Source of the DNA: Lamellibrachia columna
Lineage: Eukaryota; Annelida; Polychaeta; Sabellida; Siboglinidae
Direction: 5' to 3'
Assembly (NCBI GenBank): GCA_963662155.1
Contig: OY759261.1
Coordinates: forward strand, 43,926,556 to 43,990,555
Length of the DNA: 64,000 nucleotides
Shown: piece after piece, positions 48,863-61,740 of the stretch
Layout: the number at the start of each line of letters is the position of its first letter
Position numbering within the stretch: position 1 is the stretch's first letter
Notes under the pieces: model-generated
Told to the model about the DNA's origin: nothing
Databases searched by the model: none
The model's input: the letters and a program-made list of their open reading frames with translations, nothing else
Translations under genes and position numbers: made by a program

Positions 48863-50299
48863 AAACTTGTAAGAAATGGCAAAATAGTTTTGAATTAAAC
48901 TGTATGTTAAAATATTTGTTTTTATATTTGTTTTGACAAAAGGAAGAGGGAAGAACTTATTATTTACCATTTAACATGATTTTGTTGCTGTTTTTTCGAA
49001 GATGGCTGCCGTGTCTTAGATGCTTTACACTCTGTAGAAGGCATGTAGGGTCATAGCACTGCACCATAGCGCTATACCTTGTAGGATATGTAAAGCATGA
49101 TTTGAAAGAATCTAACAATACTTTGCGTGGCAAGTTTTGGACCAAGATATTTTCACAGAACAAAAAACATTTAAAAATAATCACTTCTTTTTTCAACAGA
49201 AAAACAAAAAAAGGATGCGGATGGTAATGAAAAATGTGCTTCTTTTTCACGTTGCCTTAAATTACTAAGTAAACTAAGACAGTACATGTTGTAAATTATT
49301 ACACCTACCTCTTCATAAGATCAAGAGTCAAGTGCTAATAAAGCACTGCTGAGTCTGACGTAATGACACTTCTTATGGTAATGACAGACAATAAAGATGT
49401 GTCATGTTTACTGAAATAGCAGTGAGAGAATAAAATCTGCACTGGATGACTCTGCGTGGATGTCACGAATGGACAGTTGCGATAATCTCTACATTGTTCA
49501 ACTGACTGTTGTATCATTAACGTCAATTTAATGTGGTGCAATGTATTTAGTCGATACTATAAGAGATAGGTGGTTACAAATGATAAACATACGTGACTGC
49601 ATTATAATTAAATGGTTGTGCTGAACTGTCATAACTTATAATTGATTATGTGCTAAATTATGTTTAATTCAAACAGCAGGTCATAGGAAATGAGGAAGAC
49701 CACAACTGAGGCGGGAGGACTGCACAAATATGGATGTTCAATAGCCAGAGGAGGAGGACAAGGGCACGGAGAAGTCTGCCAACAGGCAGGCGTGGAAGGG
49801 GATAACAGCCGGGGAGATGCAGCAGTGCATGAACTGACCTCCCTGGGAGCAATGAGGGAACAACGGAGATCTAACAAGTGGAGATGGGGAACAGCAAAGG
49901 GAATATCTCATTATTTGTGCTAAAGGAATTACAGTTATCATTAAATCATTGCCACAGAGAGAAGAAAGTTTACAATAGGCCCCGACATCCAATGGTCATC
50001 TGACACGTGTATGATTTCCTTCCTTTGACTGGATGTGGCTGACGTGTCCTGGTATATTTGGATTGTAAAGCTCACAAAGCATGCAGACTGCACACTTCCT
50101 GTGTCGCCCCCACACTTTAGCATGCCGTAAATTCGGGCAACAGTATTAACAAAAGAAGAGGATGATCTCACCAACACAATCAAGCGTTGCCTAATCTGCT
50201 GAGCTGTGCTTTACCATGACCACTTGACGAAACTGAATAATCACTAATGAATATTTCCCCAAATCACGTGAACATCATCACCCTGACTAGAATAAAATC
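48863..50299. other. Unassigned DNA
   Basis: Overlapping frames of up to 96 codons on both strands lack recognisable domains. Confidence 0.4.
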
Positions 50300-50490
50300 T
50301 TAGCGCTGAGGGTTTGTTTCAGAGTGCCCTTCTCTAGAGTTAATGATTCCATTACAGGCTTTTTCCATTTCACTGTGTGGAATGTTTACTTCCCCTGGCC
50401 TAGACACCAGATAAAAGAGACCAACGGCGTTTAGTGTCTCTTTCAAAAGAAAGAAAGGGTTGTCTTCATGCACTGTAAGTCCAATATTCC
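50300..50490 (-). mobile_element. SINE, second family, copy 2
   Basis: On the minus strand it shares CCAGGGGAAGTAAA and GTGAAATGGAAAAAGCCTG, plus the preceding GGTCTCTTTTATCTGGTG block, with the copy at 47980-48262. Divergence is noticeable, and the tRNA-like head is not clear here. Confidence 0.5.
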
Positions 50491-50500
50491 GCAAGTGGTA

Positions 50501-51855
50501 CAGTCGAACCTCCGTATTATGGTCACCACGGGACCAAGTCAAATTGACCATAATTATGAGGTGACCTTAATAGTGAATATGGGCACTGAAGCATCATGGG
50601 ACTTGCTGTTCAGGATCGAACACGAGTTATCCACCAGAGGCACCACGGTTTATTTTTGGGAGCCTATATAACCACATGTGCTACGTATCAGAGGATTGTT
50701 GAATTTTGCTCCACAATATCACATCGTTTTATTATACACGGACCAAATTTTATCCAATCATGAAAGAGATTTATTAGAATTTGTAATCGTCCATACAAAG
50801 TCGATATCAAAATCGGTAATGCAAATTACACCAACCTCGTCGAATGCTGTGTTGATAGCTTGTCGCTTTCTGCTGGCTGGTTCGTTGCTCTAAAATTCAT
50901 CAAGATATTTCCTTTTGTTTCTCAAAATGTTCCCAACTTGTGATCAGCTGATATTGTGCCGTTCAGCTAACTGCTGATGGCTTTTGCCATTGCTATCTCT
51001 GATTACATCAAGCTTTGCTTTTAGACTAAGCTCGTTCCTAACACATCTTTTCGCTGTCACTTCTATTTTGTTTTGGTTCGTTATGCCACTTATTTTGCAA
51101 CATTTTGCCAACTCTAGGGCCTGCTATTCCTACAAGTGGTCATTGGTGTTTAAGCAAGGGGCACCTAGTAATACACGGTTTCCTATTGTTAGCGTCGATG
51201 ACTGAGCTGTCGACGGCGCCATGTTTTTTCAATAAAATTTACTCAGCTGCTAAGCTTAGGCTTAAGAATTTGCCTTCAAAGTGTTAACTAAAATGACTGG
51301 TGTCTTGCTTTTTGTATTGTTTTCTAAAGTTAACTGGTTACTGTGTAAACACACAAGCACTAGTGCATGGCATCATATTGAGATCGCCTTTGATGGAACA
51401 GCGGCCGGCCTGCAACTGCTTGCCGTTGCAGCCACCAAATCTTGGCTTCCCGGCCGTGACTGACCGTAAAGGCGGGGTTAATCTGTGGGCAATTTCGACA
51501 TTTTGCATTGGGTTACTGACAGTATTCCTGAATAGCGAGGTGACCGGATTAGCGGTACTAACGTCCTATCTTTTACTGTGGAAATCATTTGGGTGACCAT
51601 AATGGCTGGGTGACTGTATTACCAGGGTGACCATAATGGTGGGGTGACTGTATTACCAGGGTGACTATAATGGTGGGGTGACTGTATTACCAGGGTGACC
51701 ATAATGGTGGGGTGACTGTATTACCAGGGTAACTATAATGGTGGGGTGACTGTATTACCAGGGTGACCATAATGGTGGGGTGACTGTATTACCAGGGTGA
51801 CCATAATGGTGGGGTGACTGTATTATCAGGGTGACCATAAACCGAGGTTCCACTG
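50501..51855 (-). mobile_element. Tigger/pogo-like element, dead, 1355 bp
   Basis: The left end CAGTCGAACCTCCGTATTAT and the right end, in reverse CAGTGGAACCTCGGTTTATG, are terminal inverted repeats of the pogo/Tigger type. TA dinucleotides flank both ends (50499-50500 and 51856-51857). The minus strand at 51060-50885 reads ELSLKAKLDVIRDSNGKS and QQLAERHNIS, then a stop, then SQVGNILRNKRKYLDEF. That is the CENP-B/Psq helix-turn-helix at the start of pogo transposases. The DDE catalytic domain is not seen. A 34-bp minisatellite occupies the right-hand 250 bp. Confidence 0.8.
51590..51842 (+). repeat. 34-bp minisatellite inside Tigger terminus
   Basis: The unit GGTGACTGTATTACCAGGGT plus GACCATAATGGTGG repeats about seven times with a 34-bp period. 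It ends at the right terminal repeat. The unit contains TGACCATAA, which is part of the terminal inverted repeat region. Confidence 0.93.
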
Positions 51856-51857
51856 TA

Positions 51858-52258
51858 CTTCCGGATTGCTGCTTTCACATCATCTTCTTCACTTTCGTTT
51901 TCACTTCTCCATCCCTCCCATTGGTCTTATACCACTAAATCTTTCCCAAATGCTGCGTGCAAAATTAAGAAATAGATTTTATTAAAACAGAACATGTCGT
52001 GTGTCCTTACTCCCATCAAACAGCAAAAATAGATACACATGTTAAGAATTTGTTGTAAATATGGCACTTTTCCCTGTTAATAAACAATTATTTCAGGGTG
52101 CAAGAAGTCCCACAATTGTGTACTAAAAACTACATGCACTATATTTGTCTAGACCATCAACACAGAAGTCGAATAATGATCTGTCCCTCACTGGTAGAAC
52201 CAATAAGACCAACTAAACAAAGTTAGATACCTTTTATCATCAAATTATATTAATTAAT

Positions 52259-52262
<4 letters not shown>
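51858..52262. other. Unassigned DNA
   Basis: Nothing recognised. Confidence 0.4.

Positions 52263-52302
<40 letters not shown>
52263..52302. repeat. TA microsatellite
   Basis: About 20 TA units. Confidence 0.95.
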
Positions 52303-52304
<2 letters not shown>

Positions 52305-52642
52305 CCAGTGTAAACGATATATGTGTACCTATATAAAATCTTTACCACCCAAATGTGAATTAATAAACTGCAATTTTTAAATATAATTTGACCATTATCT
52401 GTAAACTTATCCATATCGACCTTGCCATTCAACCGGCAATATAAATATGCTACATTCGTACTTATATAAGTAACATTCAAATTATATTAATAAATTATGG
52501 TTCGTGAAAACATGTTTAGGTGGTCAAGATGCTAGAACATTTGGCGATGTATTTTAGTTACTTAATATAGCTAGTCTATTTAAACTTATAATGTGCGTAT
52601 GTGTCTATAAACAGGTTGGTCCCAGATATATGGCGCTATATA

Positions 52643-52725
52643 TGGGCGTCCACCCTCGGATCTAGATCTGGAATTTTTTTCGGACGTATATTCGTGAACT
52701 TAAAGTATATGTTAACTTCACATCT

Positions 52726-52768
<43 letters not shown>

Positions 52769-52813
52769 TTCTTCTTTCTTGCCCCTCCATGAAAAAATTC
52801 CTGTGGACGCCCC
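52643..52813 (+). mobile_element. TIR element (171 bp) inserted in SINE-like tail
   Basis: The start TGGGCGTCCACC with GGAATTTTTTT nearby pairs with AAAAAATTCCTGTGGACGCCCC at the end. Twelve bases, TGGCGCTATATA, are repeated directly on both sides (52631-52642 and 52814-52825). A TA array (52730-52768) lies inside. The flanking sequence GCGCTATATAAATGTTAATAATAATAA resembles a SINE 3' tail. The superfamily is unknown. Confidence 0.6.
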
Positions 52814-52825
52814 TGGCGCTATATA

Positions 52826-53910
52826 AATGTTAATAATAATAAATAATAATATAGATAAAGTTTATACAGACATTATATCAATTATGATTTATGATAACAA
52901 ATATCAGACTTTGTAACTTTGATTAAATGAATCCTAACTAGGGGACCTGGAAATAAATTCTTTAAATGTTCACAACAGCTGTTAAACCAACCAGCAATTA
53001 TTGATTCATAGCAGCTACACTTTCGTGTTGAACCATGAAACATGCTGGCATTTTTAGCTACGCAATGACATCATAATTACCTGCCTGGCTTCAGGCTCTT
53101 GATAGTATGTTATAATTGGCAGACATACCCTCTAAAACCTGCCACAGTATGCTACGTTGCAAAAGGTCTATAACAATAACACATGTGAAACTCTTCTTGT
53201 TAAATCTACATGACTAGAGCTTGACTAGAACAGTACAGGTCCTGTAATATCATTGTCACTTTTACATCAAAATCTTAACAATGCATCTTTCGCCTTTGCA
53301 ATAATCTGGGTGGCTAAGATTTGTGTAAACCTTTCATTTTTTTAGCACCAAAAAAAGGTAAATTTAGATAACAAGACTCAGAGAATTGTTTAAATCGAAA
53401 AGAAAACATTTTCAGTCTACCACAATTTTTTTACAGAACTTTGAAACAACATTAAATTTTTTCCCTAAAATCTTCAAGAATCCATGAAAAATGAAGAGGC
53501 ACCTATCTTTATGAACTACAACTAGAACTAAAACAACTGGCAAAAATCCAGCATTTTCTTCCTTCCTTCCGCGGTTGGCTATAACAAAATATAGGACAGG
53601 GACATCGGGTTCAACAGCTAGGGCTATCAGACTGTATCAGTCAGGAACAAAATATCGCAATGAGCAACTATAAAGAAACAGCTGCAGCCACATGTGATGT
53701 GGAGAGATTCACGTCAGCTCCCAGCGACTCTCAAACACTTGCACTAAGAAAACATTTCTCGGAAATAAACCACAAAATATGGCACATGAAGTCTGGTTTT
53801 TACCTTTACATAACCCGATACTGTTGAACCTATCTGCTGAAGCGAATTATGTTTCTATTAAAAATAGTGTGATAAGAGCAAATGTGTGTATCAGAGACAA
53901 AATCGATAGT
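52826..53910. other. Unassigned DNA
   Basis: No gene recognised. Confidence 0.4.
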
Positions 53911-54275
53911 CTGTGAGAGTAACATGGTTAAATAAAAAAAAAAGATGGATTCATCCCATCAGATTAGTGTAAATGCACTAAAAACTGTTGGTAATGTTAG
54001 ACATGGAGGCCTTAAACGCAGCTACAGATGAGGCTTTCCTTTCATTCTTGTTACTGCGAATGTAAAAATAGGACGAGCTTGAGATAGGCCCAGACATCAT
54101 TGGAGACTACATCAACAGGCTGTGAGAGAAAATGGTTAAATATTCAAAAGAAGTTGGATTCATCCCATCGAGATTACACTAAATGCACAAAAACACGGTT
54201 GGTAACATTATACATAGATGTGTTAGATGCACAGCTTTGTAAAGGAGGCTTTTATCTCTTTTTTCACGCAAAATT
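53911..54275 (+). repeat. Diverged 209-bp tandem duplication
   Basis: CTGTGAGAG, ATGGTTAAATA, GGATTCATCCCATC, AAATGCAC and GTTGGTAA occur in the same order from 53911 and again from 54120. The copies have diverged with indels. Confidence 0.7.
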
Positions 54276-54623
54276 AAGATGAGAACGTGATGGAGAAAGA
54301 CATCACCTGAGTACACAGACTATTGAAGAATTCTACGAGGACACTGTGACTGTCAAGCTGAGATGTAGGTAACTGGATCAGCAACGCCAAGGATGCTAAA
54401 AACAGGGACAGTGTCGACTCAGCAGCAGATGTCATCATCACAAGACCAGGTGTCACCATGTCATGTGACCTTCAGCCAGACGACTGGCCAACAACTAGGC
54501 CAAATATTCCACAGGGGACTATCAAATAGAAAGGGACTGTTCCAGCACTGCAGCAGCAGCAATTAAATTATGAATATCAAAACATCAATATACCTATATA
54601 TATCTGAACAATATCAAAACATC

Positions 54624-54629
<6 letters not shown>
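54276..54629. other. Unassigned DNA
   Basis: A 61-codon minus frame at 54274-54459 is rich in Leu and Ser but has no recognisable motif. It was considered and not accepted as the missing Bcl-2 membrane-anchor exon. Confidence 0.35.

Positions 54630-54712
<83 letters not shown>
54630..54712. repeat. TA microsatellite
   Basis: About 40 TA units. Confidence 0.96.
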
Positions 54713-54714
<2 letters not shown>

Positions 54715-56939
54715 TATATATGACAGTATAAATGACATTACACAATTTGTTTTCATTGGGGCAAGGCATTAGCAGGTGTTTCGTTGAATTACCATCATAC
54801 ATCATGTATTCTTCCAAAACAACATCCCTTGTTTATTTTCATCTCATCTAGTATAAACTACTGTTACTATGTCCATTATAAATTCTTGACCATCGAAATA
54901 TGCTTTAACGAACCACAATTTTGAAATACAATATGACCATTATCTGTCTACGAATATATCGACATTGCCGATTGGCAAACATGATATTCGAGTGTAACCA
55001 CTCAAATAAAACTGATAATGGCTAAATGATATCATACAAATGTGGTCCATTAAAACACATTTAGGCAGTTAAGAATAAATGCAGTTTATAGATTATATAA
55101 CATTGTTTTACAATACAACAATCACACTGTGCAGCTGTAATCTCCCTGCTGCAGCTTTGCAGACACAGCTGAAACTGTTCACGTCAACATGAGAGAAATA
55201 TTGATCCAGTCTGGATGAGATGAAGCCAAAGTACGCTGCCCGCTGAAGCAACATTCTCTACCTCCACAGTACAAAACAGACAGTGTACAATATGGAGCAA
55301 TCAATCAAATGTGAACATGTTTCTTCACATCTGTCAGTACAGAACAGTGGACAAAGAAAAATAAATACAAACACTGGAGATAAATTGTAATCGATCAGGT
55401 TTTCCCATTCCTATTTTTTGGTAAACGTGCAATTGAAGCAAAAACACGTTTGACAAGTTAGGTTCAGTCTTGAAATTAAAACAGAATTACCTGTTTGAGT
55501 GAAAAATAAATTAAATCCATGGAAAGCTAATGCTGTGACTAATTGTTACAGTAGTTTATACTAATTACTGAGAATTAATTAAATTACATCCTCTTGCGTG
55601 AGTTTTTTTCAGAATGCACATACTTTATATTTATATGTACATCTGCGTTCACCTGTAAGTATGTGTAGCATTATTAAATAAATATTAAATTATTCATTCA
55701 CAGTTGAAATTATAGCATAATAACTACTGTCAATAATGGTCAATTAACTTCAACAATAAGACCATTATAGTCACATACAGCTTCTGCAATATCTTTTCAG
55801 ATTAAGAATTTGGGGAAACCATTGGCATTAATAGGAAAAATTTATTATACATTCAGCACAGTCCACGCCATGCAAAACTGGAAGTCAAACATGAGCTAAA
55901 CTGAAAGTGAAACTACAACATGTTTCTGACATTTCTCCCTATCCTAAAACTACTGCCCCACAAGAGACTTCAAAGCATCAGAGAGAGGCCAGTATTTACT
56001 GCTGGGTACTGGATACCTTACTGGACATGTGCTAATCCAATCTACTTATGTCAACACTGGGATTCTAAGAGTTCATACAAGGCAACACTGCTCATAACAG
56101 CAACTCTATTAACTTGATCCAAGGGCTGTCTGTCAGATTCACTGTCTGTCCAAGGAAGAAGGTCACTTGATCTTGGCACCAGTTCATGTTTGTGATGATC
56201 TCACTCCATATTTCCTTTAGTACCTTGTACAAATTATCTATGAGCTGATTGGGCTTATGCTTACCTAGCACTAGCAATGTGAATGTTTACAAATAAAAAT
56301 GACAAATGGTTCCTAACGGCAGTTTACATATGACAAATATTATTTGCCTTCTTTGACCCCCAGGAGGCAATATGAGGTGTCAATTGGCTGCTAATCTACC
56401 CCATGAATGCTGACATTGGGATTAATTATGTTGATTGACAGTGGTTAGGTTTCATGCAAAATGTTTACATGATATGCCTTGATGGACTTAATCTATATCA
56501 GTCAACATTCCAAAAGCTGCAAAATTAGTGGGATACTGGTATCTGCCTGACTATTACAATCATGACTAGACTCCAGCAGTACACCCATCAATACACACAT
56601 CTTATACAAATTCCAGTTTGTGGTAGTTCTGATTTATTGATTCCTGCAGTTTCACTCAGTTCTGGGAATGTTCTATCCTTGGGTGATCTGTCTGGCCATA
56701 GAACTAGATTGCTAGTGTAGTATGGCTAAAGTTATTTCCATTCACAGAATTTCATAAAACAGGAGAATTTCGTAGAAATCCCTTTCCGGCCAGGTGATAT
56801 GCAATTCCTGGGAAAGTTCTTGAAATGTCCCATCCACAGACATAGTTTTATCACGTAACATGTAGCTACTACATGTCTACAGGTGCGCATGTTTTCTAAT
56901 TACTAGCAAGAATGCCCATGCCTGTAAAATGTCAGGATA
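54713..56939. other. Unassigned DNA
   Basis: AT-rich, short frames only, no element boundary recognised. Confidence 0.4.
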
Positions 56940-57165
56940 CACGACATTATCACAGAAATATCCATCTATGCCTTTTTAATGGTGTTGCCAGTCAATATAT
57001 TGATGGCTTCTTGAAATTGCGATGTAATTCTGGCCATCATAGTAACATCTAGCGACATATGACATAATTTTGGACAATCGAAGAAAAGACACGACATAGT
57101 AATAACTACAAAAGGTAACTTGATAGTTCGTAGAAATGATAACAGGGGGGTGAATTTTGAAGAAA
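56940..57165 (-). repeat. Dispersed repeat family D, copy 2
   Basis: See 32580-32890. Shared blocks include TATCACAGAAATATCCATCT, TTGATGGCTTCTTG and GGACAATCGAAGAAAAGACA. Confidence 0.55.
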
Positions 57166-57176
57166 TAAAACCGGGA

Positions 57177-57252
57177 CGACCCAATCATGGATTCGTAGAT
57201 GACCCGATCGTGGAGTCATAGATGACCCGATCGTGGGGTCATAGATGAACCC
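57177..57252 (+). repeat. 23-bp tandem repeat, 3 copies
   Basis: GACCCGATCGTGGAGTCATA plus GAT is repeated three times with few changes. Confidence 0.9.
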
Positions 57253-58021
57253 CTGAAAGTTGGGAGCCCGAGATACAAGGCATCTAGGAGGAGTAACATA
57301 ACATACATGTGAATACATGTATACATAAAATGTATATATGTACATGTATACATATATGTACATGCACGCACGCTCACACACACTCATATATATATATGCT
57401 ATGCATGCATACAAATGCAAATGGCAAAACAATATCAAACTGAGAGAGCTATTCCTGCCCCCTGTGGATGGGTGATGGATATCAATCCTTCTCTGGAGGA
57501 TAATTACTAGAGGACTTATGGATGCCTGTCAAACCACAGCCTAATATAGCATATATGGATTCATCGTTCAATAACAATGCTAAATGTGTCGGTTTAATTA
57601 TATTTTCTCTATCGTCTTCCACAATCCTAGCAGCGAAGTTGCCCAGTAACTTTTGCAATGCCCTGCCATTCTGGGTAATGTAATCTCTAAAACTATTTCA
57701 CCCACATACACGTCTGTAATTTTTTACGAGTTAATTGAAAAAAAAATACCCAACATGTGTTCTAAATTTCTTTAAAACTGGAGGGGGTTGAAACTATTTT
57801 GGGCTTTCCTTGGTTGATTTCATATCTTAGTTATATTAATAAATTTAGGCTGATTTCATACTTGACTTATATCAATAATATTGTTGTGTGTGCATGCTTC
57901 ATGTCTAAAACATACCGCAAATATTAGTTCCTGACATTTTAAGTGTCCATTCAGTTTGATCACCTGCTTCTAGTTTTTTCTTACATGCAATGTTTCTGCC
58001 TAATGTTGTATTTGCCCACAG
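57253..58021. other. Unassigned DNA
   Basis: ATGTACATGTATACATA-type tract at 57310-57365. No gene seen. Confidence 0.4.
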
Positions 58022-58204
58022 GAAGGAGGTTCCCACCTGTATGGCTGGCATCATATTCCTGCTAGTCTGGGAGTGAGAGGTTTTCATATTACAGCCCACT
58101 TGGATAACTCACTTGGAGACATTCTCTTTGACAATGTGACAACAGGGGTGTCACTGGGGAAATACACAGCACAGGGCCCAATGATTTTATATCTGACAAA
58201 CTGA
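58022..58204 (+). other. Candidate terminal exon, weak
   Basis: A pyrimidine-rich stretch ends TTTGCCCACAG, a good splice acceptor, followed by 60 open codons to a TGA. The peptide begins EGGSHLYGWHHIPASLGVRG. I do not recognise it. An open run of this length is expected by chance a few percent of the time, and a minus-strand frame (57905-58099) overlaps, so this is only a lead. Confidence 0.15.
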
Positions 58205-60816
58205 TAACGCTGTGTGTATTGCTATATTGACACTTCCAGTACTTTGGATGAACCTAATCCCACATTTGGTTGTGTTAGAACCAAACAGGCAAACTAAAAG
58301 ATATGTGATTGATACTGACACTAGCAGTGTCTGTTATTTCACTGAATTATTCATTTCCCACAATTATGGTGCACCCCCACACACACCCACACATGCATAG
58401 ATGACATTATAGCCTCTGTCTCCTGGGCTCTTGCAATGTCATGTGTCATTAATTTGTTTCTCTTTCCCTGAAAAACACCAGTCAGCTTTCTCTCATTAAC
58501 ATCTTTTTTACCATTACTGACAATCATTAAACTGAGTAACAGTAACATTTCATTGCAACCTGATGAATGAAATATATCATAAAATGGTTTTTATGGTTTT
58601 CATACTGTACACAACGTCATTGGGCCATTTTTGCCTAACAATTGACAATCTGCCACATCTAACAGAAGAAATGGACATACCTCATATAGTCCACCTGACT
58701 ATTACGACCTGTAACACTGTTAAACAGCACAGTCATTGTCATAATGCCCTCTGACATCAAGCAACAACCATAACGGGAACAAAGAGCGCATGCCAATCAC
58801 TGACATCAAAGACAGGTGTGTCACGCAACCATTAATTTATGTTAGTTTTCAAAAGCTTCTATTAAATACTATGAATCATTGTCAAAAGCTGTAGTTTAAG
58901 TGCCCAATTTATTCACTTCGCCTGTTTTGTTTTCCCACACACATAATATTATTATATACATGGAATGCCAAATTGCTTATCAGACTGGCACATCTTACCT
59001 AGCTGCATAGCAATCTGCAAGTGTGATATTATCAGCTGGCTTACCTTGTTTTATTTATATCATAACATTTCACATGTTAAACTGGAAATGTCAACAAGCA
59101 GCACTCCAACTATTGTGGTCAGTTGTTGATTGTGGCACCTTCCGAAGATTAAACTGTTGTTATTTCAAGTCTGCGTTGGCTGATGGAATGGCTTTCTAAA
59201 TATTGATACTAGTAATCCCTATCTCAGAGGTTCAATAATTTTACAGACTGTTGGGAAGACTCCCCCCACACACACACCAAAGTAGCTCAATCAATTATTC
59301 ATATATGCTTTTGAACAGATGTGTTATCATTAGTAAGCATCTTAAATCAATCTTCAACAAAAGTACAGTCAAGCGATTAAATTTGTAAGTAAATTAATTC
59401 ATGAGATACTCAAGTGTGAACACTTGAGTGTGCTAATCAAACTGTCTCACTTCTGAAGTTTAACACTTTGAACACTTATTCAAGTATTATCTGATCCACA
59501 CAAAACTAACCGGTCCACATGACTTAGAACATTTGTGTTGAAAAAACATTGGTGTGCCTTGGTTTTTAAATTGTTTGTCATGTTTTCCTATAACTGTCAT
59601 GTCTACATGCTGCAGCACTAGACAGCAACGAATCCGTGACACAGCCCATCTCTGTTATTACGGATTGTTCTTTCCCTTTGGTAAATCAGATAGATTACCA
59701 GCTCATCAGGTGAAAGCATGGTTGTCAGCTAATGACTTGGCGAACGAGGCAGATTGTGCACACGGTTGTCTGTACAGAAAGATATGCCACCAACTAGGTG
59801 TAATCAGTGAATCATTTTTGCAAATTGAGACACATATCCCAAGTCTGCTCAACTTTAATAAAAACAGGCTACCTAAGTCCTTTCAGAAAAGAATAGGCAT
59901 TGCGAGTTTAATTCTAAAAATCACATATTGCCAGGTCGGCGGTTGCATGCAATTTGTAATCGTTAGTCTGAGTCACATTACATATACGACAGACAAATGA
60001 AATATTGAACAGGCAAGTTAAATATTCAACAGGCATTTTACAAGGCCACTTTGCAACGTCACTATTTCCAATGACTGATTTAGATTAGGTTTGTCAATGA
60101 GTGCAAATCCTTCCTTCACAAAGAGACAACTCTAGAAATACTCACTGAATCAATATGTTTGGCAAACACAACCTGGTACAATTGTCAAAAAGAAAGGTCT
60201 TGTGAAATGGCAGGATTCTACATGTCATTGGGTACACAGGAATGTCATTCTTGGTCCAGAATTCAGACATACAAGTGCACTGTACTAATCCCTTGAGAAG
60301 TGTTAAGTACATTTAAGGCATATAGCATCTCATGCTTACACAAACAGGTGACAGATTAGCAAGTGGTCTAGTTGAAAACAAGAGAAATATTATTGATTAC
60401 ACCAGTCTGACAAAACAACAAGAAAATAAGTATGATCAGTTGAAGTTAAATATAATATTTCTTTGTTTTAGTCAATCTGACCAAAATATGATTTGAAATT
60501 TTTTTCATCAAACTGCCTGAATTTTAATCTGCTTATTAGTAGTGGATACATTGCCTCTTGAGTCGTGACAAATTTAAGTATGTATTTATTTTGTTAAACA
60601 TCTGATTAAATTATGAAGATTGTACAAAATATTTCACCACATCGATGAGTAGCATTGGCCATGATATTGCATGCTGTAAATACAGGGTGTTATAAATATT
60701 ATTGGCAATGTATACTTCAGTACCCAAAATGCAATCATTAATGATAATCAGATGCCCCTCCCCCTACTTCCACATCATGCCAATCAAGTTTATTGCCCGT
60801 TTAACCCCCTCCCTGC
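58205..60816. other. Unassigned DNA
   Basis: The longest frame is a plus-strand one of 148 codons at 59554-60000, Cys-rich at its start, with no recognisable domain. A 22-bp palindrome, ACTCAAGTGTGAACACTTGA followed by GT, lies at 59408-59429. Confidence 0.35.
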
Positions 60817-61732
60817 CAGTGTTGGCAATTTCCCGGGAAATAAGAGTATTTCCCAGGACGGTGGGAAATACTGGGAAATATCGGGAAATACTGGGAAATA
60901 TGGAAAGTATGTTCTTACCTGGTTATTTAACACTTGATGCCATGACAATTTGTTCATGGGTCATATGGCTCATCATAAATAACCCATTATCTATCTTATC
61001 TATATCATGATCCCTTACTCTTAGGTACAGAAGTGTCATTTCACAAAAAGGTGTCAATCTTCATTGTCTTTTAAAAATACAGTGGTACAAAGACAGTGAA
61101 TGACAGGTATACATGGCTTCATCTTTACACTGTTACTCAAGCATGTACCAGGTATGGTTCCAGTGTTTGTTTAAGAAGAGTCATTTAATTGATTAACAAA
61201 AGGTGTCAATTATCTCCACAGTGACAGTCCACAGACATGAGCTTAAAACAGTTAAAGGGGGTGCTAGTTGTCAATTTGCTGTCAATTAGTTTCACAGCCA
61301 ATCACAGGAATAAGTGCTAAATGGCTTCATATCTTGCTAAGGTATATAAGGTTTCAGTAAATTTTGTCAGAGCACATGCATATTATACTCTCAGTCTAGC
61401 AGCAACTTAACCATGAAAGCCAAGAATCCAATATGGGGTTTCTACACTATTACCGTAGAAGGAAAGAAGCAAACTGCGAAATGCAACGACTGCCAGATTA
61501 TTGTTGGCCGGGACGAAACAGTTTTACACCTTCAATTAACATACTAACATACACTTCAATGTAATATAATCATATATACAAATAACAAACAAATTAAATC
61601 AAATTAAACAAAAAACATATTAAAAATTCTTATTTCCCAGTATTTCCCACTTTGAAGAGTATTTCCCGGGGCGGGAAATACCGGGAATTACCGCCGGGAA
61701 ATACCACCCCCGGGAAATACCGGCCAACCCTG
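60817..61732 (+). mobile_element. Non-autonomous hAT element, 916 bp
   Basis: The left end CAGTGTTGGCAATTTCCCGG and the right end, in reverse CAGGGTTGGCCGGTATTTCC, are terminal inverted repeats of hAT type. An exact 8-bp target duplication CTCCCTGC flanks it (60809-60816 and 61733-61740). GGGAAATACT-type short repeats lie at both subtermini. The element keeps the start of a transposase gene (see next entry) but is far too short for a full one. It depends on transposase from elsewhere. Confidence 0.9.
61413..61547 (+). pseudogene. hAT transposase BED-finger start, truncated
   Basis: The 44-codon frame begins MKAKNPIWGFYTITVEGKKQ and contains CNDCQIIVGRDETVLHLQ. The aromatic block, Cys-x2-Cys and a first His match the N-terminal BED zinc finger of hAT transposases. 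The final zinc ligand and all later domains are missing. A TATATAAG box at 61343-61350 is suitably placed upstream. The start ATG is preceded by AACC. Confidence 0.7.
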
Positions 61733-61740
61733 CTCCCTGC

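Noticed and set aside
54274..54459. Missing Bcl-2 C-terminal exon with membrane anchor
   Set aside because: The Leu/Ser-rich stretch lacks the expected BH2 remainder and positively charged tail, and no acceptor is evident.
59554..60000. 148-codon plus-strand frame
   Set aside because: No domain or splice context recognised. It was not accepted as a gene on length alone.
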